This document shows positions 10,414-19,011 of a stretch of DNA of 64,000 nucleotides, one piece after another. The DNA comes from Prochlorococcus sp. AG-409-J16. Its GTDB lineage: Bacteria; Cyanobacteriota; Cyanobacteriia; PCC-6307; Cyanobiaceae. Position 1 is the first letter of the stretch. Each line of letters opens with the position of its first letter. The notes under the pieces are model-generated. The model searched no databases. It had not been told where the DNA came from and worked only from the letters and a program-made list of their open reading frames with translations. The stretch covers positions 496,001-560,000 of the forward strand of contig QCKB01000001.1 in NCBI GenBank assembly GCA_003215655.1, given 5' to 3'. The translations under genes and the position numbers were made by a program.

Positions 10414-12068
10414 TTTTTGCAAACCCTTCCAGTCCTGAGAAAACCTCAGAAAGGCTACAGCCAACAGGATGGCTTAGGTATTTCAGCTTTAGCCTTGACC
10501 ACAAAGTAATAGGTCTTCAATATTTAATCTGTGGTTTTATTTTTTATCTAATTGGGGGGTCTCTCGCAAGTGCTATTCGGGTTGAGTTAACCAGTCCAAT
10601 ATCAGATTTTATGGCAAGAGATGTTTATAACCAGGTGCTTACTCTACACGGAACAATAATGATCTTTCTATGGATAGTTCCAGTAGTAAATGGTGCCTTT
10701 GGAAACTACCTGATCCCATTTTATGTGGGAGCTCGCGATATGGCATTTCCAAGACTAAATGCCGTTGCCTTCTGGTTAATTCCACCCGCTGGACTAATGC
10801 TAATTAGCAGTTATTTCATAACAGGTGCTGCAGAATCTGGCTGGACAGCTTATCCCCCATTGAGCATAACGACTCCTGCTACAGGTCAAATTATTTGGAT
10901 TATCAGTGTTTTACTTCTTGGGGGAAGTTCAATTTTTGGCGGCATCAATTTCATTGCCACCATCCTCAAACTTCGTCAGCCTGGATTGAAATTAATGCAA
11001 CTTCCAATGTATTGCTGGGCGATGCTAGGGACGAGCATATTAGTAGTTCTCTCTACACCTGTACTTGCAGGAACACTTATCCTTTTAAGCTTCGACATTG
11101 TTGCCCACACTGGTTTTTTCAACCCAAGCATGGGGGGAAATGTAATTGTCTATCAACACTTGTTCTGGTTTTATTCCCATCCAGCCGTCTACATAATGGT
11201 ACTTCCAGCTTTCGGGCTAGTCAGTGAAATCCTTCCCGTCCACTGCAGGAAGCCCCTATTTGGATATACAACAATGGTTTATTCAATAATGGCGATTGTT
11301 GGGCTAGGCCTGGTTGTCTGGGCTCATCATATGTTTACTAGCGGTACTCCTCCTTGGATGCGCCTCTTCTTTACCATTGCAACCTCATTCATTGCTGTAC
11401 CGACTGGAATTAAATTCTTCAACTGGGTTGCAACTTTATGGGGAGGGAAGATTTCTCTTAATAGTGCTGTCTTATTTTCCTGCGGCTTTATTATAAATTT
11501 CGTTCTAGGTGGCATAACAGGTGTCGCGCTTGCACAGGTTCCCTTCGACGTGCATGTACATGATACCTACTTTGTAGTTGCTCATTTTCACTATATTGTC
11601 TATGGGGGGTCTGTTTTTGTAATCTTTTCTTCCATCTATCATTGGTATCCGAAATTTACCGGACGAATGTTAAATGAGAACATAGGTCGACTCCACTTTG
11701 TACTTACCTTCATAGGATTCAATCTCTGTTTTGCACCTCAGCACTGGCTCGGACTTAATGGCATGCCGCGACGTGTTGCTGAATACGACCCTCAATTCAC
11801 ATTCGTAAACCAACTAAGTAGTGCTGGTGCATTGCTAATGGCTCTCAGTACTCTTCCGTTTTTATGGAATGTAATCAACAGTGCTATGAATGGTCCGATT
11901 GCTGGAGATAATCCATGGAGAGCTTTGACACCTGAATGGCTCACCAGCTCTCCCCCTCCAGTAGAAAACTGGGAAGGCAAAGCCCCGCTAGTGAATGAGC
12001 CCTATGGTTATGGTCGTTCTACTAAGAACCCCAAAAGTCCAAATGATGGAGAGAGAGATACAAAATGA
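10410..12068 (+). CDS. ctaD: Cytochrome c oxidase subunit I
   Basis: The catalytic subunit holding heme a and the heme a3-CuB site where oxygen is reduced and protons are pumped. The 552-residue protein has twelve membrane segments. Ligands are visible: the early His in LTLHGTIMIF, His and the cross-linked Tyr in WFYSHPAVYIMVLP, the His pair in VWAHHMFTSG, and the two heme His in HDTYFVVAHFHYIVYGG. It overlaps ctaC by 4 bases and ctaE by 4 bases. The ligand set is complete and argues for an aa3-type oxidase, consistent with the adjacent ctaA and ctaB. Confidence 0.97.
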   Translation: MIFANPSSPEKTSERLQPTGWLRYFSFSLDHKVIGLQYLICGFIFYLIGGSLASAIRVELTSPISDFMARDVYNQVLTLHGTIMIFLWIVPVVNGAFGNYLIPFYVGARDMAFPRLNAVAFWLIPPAGLMLISSYFITGAAESGWTAYPPLSITTPATGQIIWIISVLLLGGSSIFGGINFIATILKLRQPGLKLMQLPMYCWAMLGTSILVVLSTPVLAGTLILLSFDIVAHTGFFNPSMGGNVIVYQHLFWFYSHPAVYIMVLPAFGLVSEILPVHCRKPLFGYTTMVYSIMAIVGLGLVVWAHHMFTSGTPPWMRLFFTIATSFIAVPTGIKFFNWVATLWGGKISLNSAVLFSCGFIINFVLGGITGVALAQVPFDVHVHDTYFVVAHFHYIVYGGSVFVIFSSIYHWYPKFTGRMLNENIGRLHFVLTFIGFNLCFAPQHWLGLNGMPRRVAEYDPQFTFVNQLSSAGALLMALSTLPFLWNVINSAMNGPIAGDNPWRALTPEWLTSSPPPVENWEGKAPLVNEPYGYGRSTKNPKSPNDGERDTK

Positions 12069-12667
12069 CGACAATCGCACCAGTCGAACAAAGTCCTGAA
12101 AAAGAAGTCACCCAGATCGAAGACCATGCTGACTTTCGATTATTTGGCCTTGCTGCTTTTTTAGTGGCCGATGGGATGACTTTCGCGGGTTTCTTTGCGG
12201 CCTATTTAACTTTCAAAGCAGTAAATCCACTCCTTCCAGATGCGATCTATGAGTTAGAACTACCCTTACCAACCCTAAATACTGTTTTACTTCTAGTAAG
12301 TAGTGCGACCTTCCATAGGGCTGGGCAAGCTTTGCGAAAGGATAACGCCATGCTTTGCCAACGCTGGCTTCTTATAACAGCCGGACTAGGCCTAGCATTT
12401 CTCGCAAGTCAAATGGTTGAATATTTCACTCTTCCGTTTGGACTTACTGACAATCTTTATGCCAGCACTTTCTATGCCCTAACCGGTTTCCATGGACTCC
12501 ATGTAACACTTGGGGCCCTAATGATTCTGATTGTTTGGTGGCAATCCAGGTCTCCAGGAGGGAGAATCACAAGTAAAAACCAGTTCCCGCTTGAAGCAGC
12601 AGAGCTCTACTGGCATTTCGTTGATGGAATTTGGGTCATCTTATTTATCATCCTTTACCTTCTATAA
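12065..12667 (+). CDS. ctaE: Cytochrome c oxidase subunit III
   Basis: Subunit III is a membrane partner that stabilises subunit I. The 200-residue protein has five membrane segments, the short form found in cyanobacteria, with conserved stretches FRLFGLAAFLVADGMTFAGF near residues 25-44, TGFHGLHVTLGALM near 141-154 and AAELYWHFVDGIWVILF at the C-terminus. It overlaps ctaD by 4 bases and is the last oxidase gene; the cyAbrB gene follows 95 bases later on the same strand. Confidence 0.95.
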   Translation: MTTIAPVEQSPEKEVTQIEDHADFRLFGLAAFLVADGMTFAGFFAAYLTFKAVNPLLPDAIYELELPLPTLNTVLLLVSSATFHRAGQALRKDNAMLCQRWLLITAGLGLAFLASQMVEYFTLPFGLTDNLYASTFYALTGFHGLHVTLGALMILIVWWQSRSPGGRITSKNQFPLEAAELYWHFVDGIWVILFIILYLL

Positions 12668-12762
12668 ACAAAAAAAGTACGTCTGATTTAGACAAAAGTC
12701 AGAACAATCACTTGCCAGTCTCAAGAAAGACAGTCAGAATTAATTTAATTAAAACTAGCGAA

Positions 12763-13122
12763 ATGCTGGTCGGAAAAGAACTACTTGACAAAGCCAGGTC
12801 ACTAAGCAACCGTCCTGAAGACGAAATTGCCCGTGGCTGTGGCTATATCGGACCCAGCGGAAGGGTTCTGAGAAAGAGCTTCTACCGTGCATTGGTAGAA
12901 GCCAAAGGCTACAAAATCCCCTCTAGATCCTTAAACAGGGGGGTTAGAGGTCGACAAGCAGATTTTCGGACCAAAGTTCATGGCAACGGAAATCTTCTTG
13001 TCGGGCATGCCTATACAAAGAAGCTCGGCCTTGAACCTGGCCAGGAATTCCGGATTGAGTTGCACCGCGAATCCAAAACAATTTGGCTAGTGCCTTTAGG
13101 AACCTCTAAGCGTGACAAATAA
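12763..13122 (+). CDS. AbrB-family transcriptional regulator (cyAbrB)
   Basis: A 119-residue member of the cyanobacterial AbrB family, DNA-binding regulators linked to carbon and nitrogen balance. The conserved N-terminal motif MLVGKELLDKARSL and the stretch CGYIGPSGRVLRKSFYRALVEA are hallmarks, and the SpoVT/AbrB-like fold is at the C-terminus (GNLLVGHAYTKKLGLEPGQ then FRIELHRESKTIWLVPL). An in-frame start at 12631 exists but would overlap ctaE, and the added residues look random, so 12763 is chosen. It follows the oxidase operon and is closed by a strong terminator, so it may be cotranscribed with ctaCDE. Confidence 0.85.
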   Translation: MLVGKELLDKARSLSNRPEDEIARGCGYIGPSGRVLRKSFYRALVEAKGYKIPSRSLNRGVRGRQADFRTKVHGNGNLLVGHAYTKKLGLEPGQEFRIELHRESKTIWLVPLGTSKRDK

Positions 13123-13148
13123 ACGCCTTTGATCTATTGGCTTCTATC

Positions 13149-13178
13149 AAAGATCGCTTGTTATAAGCGATCTTTTTT
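13149..13178 (+). terminator. Rho-independent terminator after cyAbrB
   Basis: An 11-bp perfect stem AAAGATCGCTT (13149-13159), loop GTTAT, and AAGCGATCTTT (13165-13175) run into further T residues. It sits 26 bases after the cyAbrB stop and likely ends the ctaCDE-cyAbrB transcript. It may also act on ribE transcripts from the opposite strand, where the trailing T run is shorter. Confidence 0.88.
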
Positions 13179-13200
13179 CCTAATCTAAATACCTTAAGAA

Positions 13201-13869
13201 TCAAGCCCACCCATTACTCTCAAGCCATTCTCTTGAAATATCAGAAGGGAATTGTTGTGCCCCCTTCGTCCTGGAAATATTCTGGTTAAACGAGAGTAAA
13301 CGCTCTGAATATTTTGCCAAGAGATCAACTTCTATATTCACCAAAGAACCAACATTCAGTTCCTTCAAAGAAGTTGTTTCCCATGTATGAGGAATAACAG
13401 CTATCGAAAAACGTGTCTCATCATCAGAGAGACTAGCGACAGTCAGACTTACTCCATCAATAGCAATACTTCCTTTCTCGCAGACATAACGGATAAAAAG
13501 ATCATCCAATAGCCGCATTTCAAGTATCCATGATTGGGATAAATCTGCTAATGAAACGACTTCGCCTAGCCCATCAATATGCCCTGTAACCAAATGGCCA
13601 CCTAAGCGATCAGAAAGTTTCAAAGCAGGTTCTAGATTCACAAGACTTCCTTTCTGAGCCTTATTACCAAGTGTTGTCCTACTCAATGTCTCCTCACTTA
13701 CATCAGCCCAAAACCCATCAGGTGCTATCTCCGCCACAGTGAGGCAAACACCATCTACGGCAATACTGTCCCCCAACTTCAAAGGAAAGAAAAATTTACA
13801 GCCTTCAACCAATAACCCCTTAGAGCGCTGGGTAACCCTGCCTACTGACTGAATAAGACCTGTAAACAT
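13201..13869 (-). CDS. ribE: Riboflavin synthase, alpha chain
   Basis: This enzyme dismutates two molecules of 6,7-dimethyl-8-ribityllumazine to riboflavin. The 222-residue protein shows the expected tandem repeat of two lumazine-binding barrels: MFTGLIQSVGRV with DSIAVDGVCLTV in the first half, and HLVTGHIDGLGEV with GSIAIDGVSLTV in the second. The N-terminal MFTG is the catalytic start motif. It is divergent from the bifunctional-nuclease-family gene with only 59 bases between, so there is no room for an FMN riboswitch. Confidence 0.96.
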   Translation of the reverse strand: MFTGLIQSVGRVTQRSKGLLVEGCKFFFPLKLGDSIAVDGVCLTVAEIAPDGFWADVSEETLSRTTLGNKAQKGSLVNLEPALKLSDRLGGHLVTGHIDGLGEVVSLADLSQSWILEMRLLDDLFIRYVCEKGSIAIDGVSLTVASLSDDETRFSIAVIPHTWETTSLKELNVGSLVNIEVDLLAKYSERLLSFNQNISRTKGAQQFPSDISREWLESNGWA

Positions 13870-13928
13870 TTTAATTAATCCTCTTCTAAATTAATGACCA
13901 TAATCAGATAAAAGGAACAGGAGGAACT

Positions 13929-14480
13929 GTGGTAGAGATGAGAGTGGGAGGCTTGGCCATCGACGCGGCAAGTAGGAGTCCGGTGATTTTGCTTATGGAT
14001 CCATCAGGACGACGCCAAGTGCCTATATGGATTGATCACGCCCAAGCACACAACATAATCACAGGCATGGAAAATCCTTCACAACAAAACCCCTTAACTC
14101 ATGACCTAATGATTGCATTGCTAGAAGCAGGAAATCTTCTTTTAGAAAAAGTAATTATCCACTCCATTGAAGAAAACACCTTTAAAGCCTTGCTAAAGCT
14201 TAAAGAAAAGGCCCCAAAACAAGAAACTCCTAAGCAAACCGACAACCCTCTCTTAGAAGTACAAGCCAGGCCAAGCGACGCAATCGCTATAGCGGTGAGG
14301 ACAAAATGCAGCATTTGGATGCTGGAAGAAGTTGTAGCGAAGGCTTCGATCCCAGTTGATATCAATGCAGACGAAAAAGATCAGAATGAATTCCGACAAT
14401 TCCTAGACAATGTCAGTCCCGCAGCCTTAATCCGACATTCAAAAACAAGCCCTTCTGACAATGAGGGTATTAACCAGTAA
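13929..14480 (+). CDS. Bifunctional nuclease (BFN/DUF151) family protein
   Basis: A 183-residue protein with the BFN domain, named after plant proteins with RNase and DNase activity; the bacterial role is not settled. The domain spans about residues 4-145, with DPSGRRQVPIWIDHAQAHNI near the N-terminus and ARPSDAIAIAVRTKCSIWM near residues 115-133. The start is GTG at 13929 (MVEMRVGG); an ATG nine bases later is a possible alternative. Its TAA shares one base with the ATG of the aldo/keto reductase, so the two are translationally coupled. Confidence 0.85.
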   Translation: MVEMRVGGLAIDAASRSPVILLMDPSGRRQVPIWIDHAQAHNIITGMENPSQQNPLTHDLMIALLEAGNLLLEKVIIHSIEENTFKALLKLKEKAPKQETPKQTDNPLLEVQARPSDAIAIAVRTKCSIWMLEEVVAKASIPVDINADEKDQNEFRQFLDNVSPAALIRHSKTSPSDNEGINQ

Positions 14481-15616
14481 TGAAGAAGGAACTCCGCTCC
14501 TTCGGGAAAGGACCGGCAGTAAGTCTTTTCACACTGGGGACAATGAGAGCCCTTGGTTCTTACGAACAAATGTATTCCGTAGTAAAGGCAGCACACCTAA
14601 TCGGAATCAACCACATAGAAACTGCTCCTTCCTACGGTCCAGCTGAAATCTTTCTAGGTGCTGCTATTAAACGTCTGAAAGACGAAGGACTAGAGCCTCC
14701 AGGGGGTTGGATCATAACTAGCAAGCTTCTTCCTTCTTATGACTTGGCAGAAGGGAAAAGACAACTGAAAAGTTTGCTTAAGAGACTGAATGTCCCAAGA
14801 CTGAAGAATCTTGCAATACATGGACTAAACCTCCCAGAACACCTTTATTGGACGCTTAATGGCGAAGGTTCAAAGCTGATCAAATGGGCTTTAAATAAAG
14901 GTCTAATAGAGCAAGTAGGATTCAGCAGTCATGGGTCCTTTGAGCTAATTGAACAGGCCATTGCAAGTAAATGTTTTCAATTCTGTAGCCTTCATCTACA
15001 TCTTCTTAATCCAGAAAGAATCCCTCTAGCCCAACTCGCCTTAAAGAAAGGCATGGGAGTAATGGCCATCTCACCAGCAGACAAAGGTGGGCGCCTTCAA
15101 GCTCCTAGCGCAACCTTAATAAATGACTGTCAACCCATACCCCCTTTAGAGCTTGCCTATCGCTTCTTATTAGCTCAAGGGATAAGCACACTGACAATCG
15201 GTGCATCCCAACCCAAAGACCTAGTAATCGCAGAAAAATTTATCAATGCTAACCATCCTCTTAATGAGATTGAAAGTCAATCGATTAGCAACCTTCATGA
15301 GAAAAAGCGCTTCCGTCTAGGGAATACTTACTGCGGGCAGTGCAGAGAATGTCTTCCATGCCCGCAAAAAGTTCCAATACCGGAACTCCTTCACCTTCGT
15401 AATCTCACGATTGGGCATGACCTAGAGTCCTTCGCAAAAGAACGGTACAACTTAATCGGCAGAGCAGGGCATTGGTGGGAAAGTGTCGATGGCAGCGCAT
15501 GTCAAGAATGTGGCGAATGCCTTCCTCTTTGCCCGAATAATCTTCCGATTCCAGATCTACTTTCAGATACTCATACAAGGCTTATGGCAACTCCACGGAG
15601 ACGGTTATGGGATTGA
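14480..15616 (+). CDS. Aldo/keto reductase with C-terminal iron-sulfur motifs
   Basis: A 378-residue protein: an aldo/keto reductase barrel (about residues 10-255) followed by a ferredoxin-like tail. Likely catalytic residues are Tyr52 in ETAPSYG, Lys82 in IITSKLLP and His114 in AIHGLN; the usual catalytic Asp position is Glu47. The tail has two cysteine sets, Cys285-288-291-294 (CxxCxxCxxCP) and Cys341-344-347-351 (CxxCxxCxxxCP), each able to hold a 4Fe-4S cluster or one cluster between them. It probably links NADPH or ferredoxin electrons to reduction of an unknown carbonyl. It overlaps the convergent binding-protein gene by 12 bases. Confidence 0.85.
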   Translation: MKKELRSFGKGPAVSLFTLGTMRALGSYEQMYSVVKAAHLIGINHIETAPSYGPAEIFLGAAIKRLKDEGLEPPGGWIITSKLLPSYDLAEGKRQLKSLLKRLNVPRLKNLAIHGLNLPEHLYWTLNGEGSKLIKWALNKGLIEQVGFSSHGSFELIEQAIASKCFQFCSLHLHLLNPERIPLAQLALKKGMGVMAISPADKGGRLQAPSATLINDCQPIPPLELAYRFLLAQGISTLTIGASQPKDLVIAEKFINANHPLNEIESQSISNLHEKKRFRLGNTYCGQCRECLPCPQKVPIPELLHLRNLTIGHDLESFAKERYNLIGRAGHWWESVDGSACQECGECLPLCPNNLPIPDLLSDTHTRLMATPRRRLWD

Positions 15617-16609
15617 TATATTCCAACGCTGAATAAGTCTCTTCTTTTCAAGATCATTCAATCTTGGGAAGGACCAACAACGTGACCACACTTCCCTTGC
15701 AGGTAAAACTATCGACTGATAAGAACTTGGCAAAGCTTTCATCAAATCATGCAGTTGCTTATGAGGCAATGGTGGAATCCAACCATTTGCTAGCAAATGC
15801 ATTGACATCGAAGGCTCCCAAGCAGCCTCTATCAATTCTGGAGACACTAAGTGCTTAGAAGATGCCGTATGGACCAGTACTGTCCAATGCAATGGTGCTC
15901 CAGTTTGAGGGAGGGCAATGCTTAGTCGAGGGTCCATCCGCAAAATAGACAGGCATTTATGTAAAGGCAAAACCGCAACTCTTGCCTTCCCCTCAAGAAT
16001 CCAATTAAGGGAATATCTATCGTCTGCAGCAATAGCCTGCCCCCTTAACTCACGCAATGAATCAGGGCGATCTATCTGATCGGCAATACTCATGATCAAC
16101 CTTGGACTCTGAGGCAACACGACAAACCCCTTTAAGCCTTGATCTAACAGCACATCCCAAGTTTCCCTGGCTCGAGAAATCCACTCGTTACCGTTGCGAA
16201 AAACAAGTACCCAAGGACTCACCCAAACCGGCAAAACTCTACTAGCCATTTCAGGACCTAGGCCGTTCAGGAAATTTACGGCTTGAAAGTCAAAACGATC
16301 ACGAAAACTAGCTAAACCTATTGGCTGCAACAATTCTTGCGACAACTCAGATAGCCATCCATCACCTAACGCCAATAAATCCGTGCCATTAGAGATGGAC
16401 TCAGCAAAAGGGTTTACTCCTGAAAATGGTTCAATTGGTTTATATCTCCAAGGAGCAGGTAAAGCTCTACGCCATTTTTTAGGCAAAGTCTCTGGTGCTG
16501 ATGTTAGTTGTGGTCTTGGCCTCCCGATCCCGCAACCAAGCAACCCACTCAGTCCGGCCAAAAAACCAAGTCTCAAAAGCTTCCTTCTACTAAGCTCAAA
16601 TTCAAGCAT
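15605..16609 (-). CDS. Tat-type lipoprotein, polyamine-binding-protein-like
   Basis: A 334-residue exported protein. The N-terminus has a twin-arginine start (SRRKLLRLGFLAG, residues 7-19) and a lipobox ending LSGLLGC, so it is likely a Tat-exported lipoprotein. The mature part resembles extracellular solute-binding proteins of the PotD/PotF type (WVSPWVLVFRNGNEWISRA, WDVLLDQGLKGFVVLP), but no permease or ATPase for it is adjacent. Its start overlaps the CobT-like gene by 8 bases and it ends the topA run; its stop overlaps the convergent aldo/keto reductase by 12 bases. Ligand is unknown. Confidence 0.72.
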   Translation of the reverse strand: MLEFELSRRKLLRLGFLAGLSGLLGCGIGRPRPQLTSAPETLPKKWRRALPAPWRYKPIEPFSGVNPFAESISNGTDLLALGDGWLSELSQELLQPIGLASFRDRFDFQAVNFLNGLGPEMASRVLPVWVSPWVLVFRNGNEWISRARETWDVLLDQGLKGFVVLPQSPRLIMSIADQIDRPDSLRELRGQAIAADDRYSLNWILEGKARVAVLPLHKCLSILRMDPRLSIALPQTGAPLHWTVLVHTASSKHLVSPELIEAAWEPSMSMHLLANGWIPPLPHKQLHDLMKALPSSYQSIVLPAREVWSRCWSFPRLNDLEKKRLIQRWNISIP

Positions 16610-17828
16610 TAAGACAACCTCGAAGTTTTTCCTCGCTTAGAGGAGATTGCATAAGCAACTCGTCCATTGCCAAATCACAACCTTCAACAAGCTGTTTACA
16701 AGAAGCCCCTTGAAGTTGAGCCAGCAAGGCAAGAGCACCAGCCCCTACCCCTTCTTTAACGTAACCAATCTCATAATCTCGCAATGACTGATGGGCGCTT
16801 TCATGGAAATGAAGTCCAGTAGACAATCCAAGCAGATCAACTCCAAAATGATCGCCAACAATGTCTAATAGATCCTCGAGAGGAGAGTCTTCACCAAATG
16901 AAGAATTAGCCCCTTCATTCAACAACCAAGATGTTGTCCCAATTACAACACCTGCAGCCAACCTCTCTCTAAGCTCAGTACTCAATGCTGCTAGTGCCAA
17001 AGCCAATACTGCAACCATCTGACTCCCTCCACCTAATAAAACTGGTTGTCGGGCCTCCATGGCTCCAAGCAAAAGCCCAACTGCAACAGGCTGAAAAGGA
17101 TCTCCAACCGCTGCAATTATTTTTTGGGGTGAAGGTTCACTGCCTAAGTCTGCTGCATTTAAACCTTTGCCAACCAAATCCTTCTTCAACTGAATTGGCG
17201 CCCTAAGCCCGCTACCACTAATCAAATCAGCAACTTGCAGACCAAGACCAGCCAAGACAGCCTGAGCCGTAGTCGTACCCCCTGGAACTGACTCTGCAAG
17301 CAATAGGGGTTTCTTCAATCTTCTACCAAGAAAAAAGCCTTTGCTCCAAAGGCCTGAAACCCGAGTGAACGTCATCGCATGCCCAGTACTAATGCAATCA
17401 GCTGGTCCATAGGATGGTGATTCAATACGTAGATGAGTAAATGGCGGAGGCTGAGGCAAGCCAACCGAAATAACAAAAGGATCTAAACCAATCCACCTTG
17501 AAGCAACATAACTAATCAATGCGGGAGATATGCCAGCAGGGAGAGGTGGCAATGGCCACATTCTTTTACCCCCAGGGCCATTCAGCAGCAACTCTGCATC
17601 AGCAACTGCTGTAAATCGTCGGGCGGCTGATGTAGAACCAGCAGCAGATATCCCTTGCACCTCTGCTGTCCTCGAACCTGCTATCACCAAGAAGAAAACA
17701 ATGTCCCTTTCGGTATTTCTCCAAGGCTTAAGCCGAAGGCCTAACTGTGACGATGAAGCTGCGCACCCAAAGGCTCTACAACCTTCTGGGAAATCTAATA
17801 AGGCAGAAAAGTCCTTTTTCACCTTCAA
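16602..17828 (-). CDS. CobT-like protein (TIGR00303 / UPF0284)
   Basis: A 408-residue protein of the family related to nicotinate-nucleotide:dimethylbenzimidazole phosphoribosyltransferase (CobT), found in archaea and cyanobacteria. Recognisable parts are ESVPGGTTTAQAVLAGLG near residue 180, GDPFQPVAVGLLLGA near 242-256 and VLLGGGSQMVAVLALALAAL near 264-283, matching the phosphoribosyl-transfer fold. By analogy it could attach a lower-ligand base in cobamide synthesis; marine picocyanobacteria make pseudocobalamin with adenine, so adenine may be its substrate. That is inference. It overlaps the DUF2232 gene by 4 bases and the binding protein by 8. Confidence 0.82.
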   Translation of the reverse strand: MKVKKDFSALLDFPEGCRAFGCAASSSQLGLRLKPWRNTERDIVFFLVIAGSRTAEVQGISAAGSTSAARRFTAVADAELLLNGPGGKRMWPLPPLPAGISPALISYVASRWIGLDPFVISVGLPQPPPFTHLRIESPSYGPADCISTGHAMTFTRVSGLWSKGFFLGRRLKKPLLLAESVPGGTTTAQAVLAGLGLQVADLISGSGLRAPIQLKKDLVGKGLNAADLGSEPSPQKIIAAVGDPFQPVAVGLLLGAMEARQPVLLGGGSQMVAVLALALAALSTELRERLAAGVVIGTTSWLLNEGANSSFGEDSPLEDLLDIVGDHFGVDLLGLSTGLHFHESAHQSLRDYEIGYVKEGVGAGALALLAQLQGASCKQLVEGCDLAMDELLMQSPLSEEKLRGCLNA

Positions 17829-18520
17829 AGGGGATCAAGAGCAACAAGTCCATAGAGCAATCGAGGTGGGTCTGGAATATCCACACTGAGTCGAGGAAAG
17901 ATCCAAAAAGCTAAAGCATGAAGAGCTAACACATAAATCACTTCCTGAAGAACAATTAATGCCAGGGCCATTAACTGAACTTCTAAAATGCCTGGAGCCA
18001 ATGAGATATGTAATAAATCCAAAAACCTATCTAAGAAAACCGAGCCTGCTCGTGTAATTACCACCCAAAGATTCTCTCCTACTAAAAGGGATAAAACACC
18101 AACCCTTATAAGGAATCCCATCGTTCCAATGAAAACCCCAATTCCCCAACTAAACCACCAACTAATTCTTCGCTGCCAACTCCATCCAAGCCAAAGCGAA
18201 AGGACACCATATGGGAAAAGCATTAACGGGCCTCTTATAGGTCCCATAAGAGCCACTAGGAGTAAAACTGAAAGTACAACTCCCTCTAAGCCCACTCGAG
18301 TATTTCGTCGTACTTGCAAAAATGCCAACGGCAAAGGAAGCGCCAATCTAAAAAGTGCCCCACCAATTGGTAGGTAATAAAGAGCAACCCATATCAAAGC
18401 GGAAGCCGCTGCCAAATACGAAGTCTCCATAATCTCTCTTGCCTGCAAACGACTAACAGTACCCAATAAGTTTTTTGGCTTCTGGCCGTTGGCTTCAAAG
18501 TCCTTCCTGTTCCGATTCAA
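17825..18520 (-). CDS. DUF2232-like membrane protein
   Basis: A 231-residue integral membrane protein with about six hydrophobic segments (roughly residues 34-50, 56-68, 78-95, 100-115, 125-150, 180-210). The pattern ETSYLAAASALIWVALYYLP at the start and the PIRGPLMLFPYGVLSLWLG region resemble DUF2232 proteins, distant relatives of the substrate-binding subunits of ECF vitamin transporters. It overlaps the genes on both sides by 4 bases. A role in moving a cobamide precursor for the CobT-like neighbour is possible but unproven. Confidence 0.7.
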   Translation of the reverse strand: MNRNRKDFEANGQKPKNLLGTVSRLQAREIMETSYLAAASALIWVALYYLPIGGALFRLALPLPLAFLQVRRNTRVGLEGVVLSVLLLVALMGPIRGPLMLFPYGVLSLWLGWSWQRRISWWFSWGIGVFIGTMGFLIRVGVLSLLVGENLWVVITRAGSVFLDRFLDLLHISLAPGILEVQLMALALIVLQEVIYVLALHALAFWIFPRLSVDIPDPPRLLYGLVALDPL

Positions 18521-19011
18521 GGCCTGTCACCTCTTCGCTCAATTCTGATTTTGGAAGAAGAACTCGATTCAAAACGCTCAATCCTCTCTACTTCGAAATT
18601 GATACCGGCCATTCGCAAAGCATTTGTGACACGCTCTGCTGGGGCAGAAGGGTCTGCACGCAAAAGCTTGATTGTGATGCGATATGGCTGCAAAGGAATT
18701 GATCTACCAAAGGAACTTCGCTTTTTTGTTGTCCCCTTAGTGATTTTCTGAATTGATTGATCTACTCCATCATTATTCTGAACAGCCTTAGTAAGATTTG
18801 TTTTAGATGACTTAGATAACGAAGATTTTATTTTTGGTTTATTTACTTTTTTCAAGCCTTTTTTTAAAGGATCTTCCACTGGAACATCAAAGGTCTTTGA
18901 AAGTTGCTTAGCAACTTCTGTCTTTGCGCATGACTGCACAAACAAAAGGCCAAAACAACAAACAAACATCCACAACCTTGCGAGCAACTCTGACTGCTGC
19001 TTCGTAGTCAT
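18517..19011 (-). CDS. Putative lipoprotein of unknown function
   Basis: A 164-residue protein with an N-terminal hydrophobic segment and a lipobox-like end (LLFVQSC at about residues 22-28), so it is probably a membrane-anchored lipoprotein. A lysine- and serine-rich linker (about 50-98) leads to a small C-terminal domain (RITIKLLRADPSAPAERVTN, then FEVERIERFESSSSSKIRIE). I do not recognise a family. It overlaps topA and the DUF2232 gene by 4 bases each. Confidence 0.7.
   Translation of the reverse strand: MTTKQQSELLARLWMFVCCFGLLFVQSCAKTEVAKQLSKTFDVPVEDPLKKGLKKVNKPKIKSSLSKSSKTNLTKAVQNNDGVDQSIQKITKGTTKKRSSFGRSIPLQPYRITIKLLRADPSAPAERVTNALRMAGINFEVERIERFESSSSSKIRIERRGDRP

Noticed and set aside
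12631-12762. Upstream extension of the cyAbrB gene
   Set aside because: It overlaps ctaE and adds 44 residues with no similarity; the family start is at 12763.
13870-13928. FMN riboswitch upstream of ribE
   Set aside because: Only 59 bases separate ribE from the divergent gene, too short for the element.
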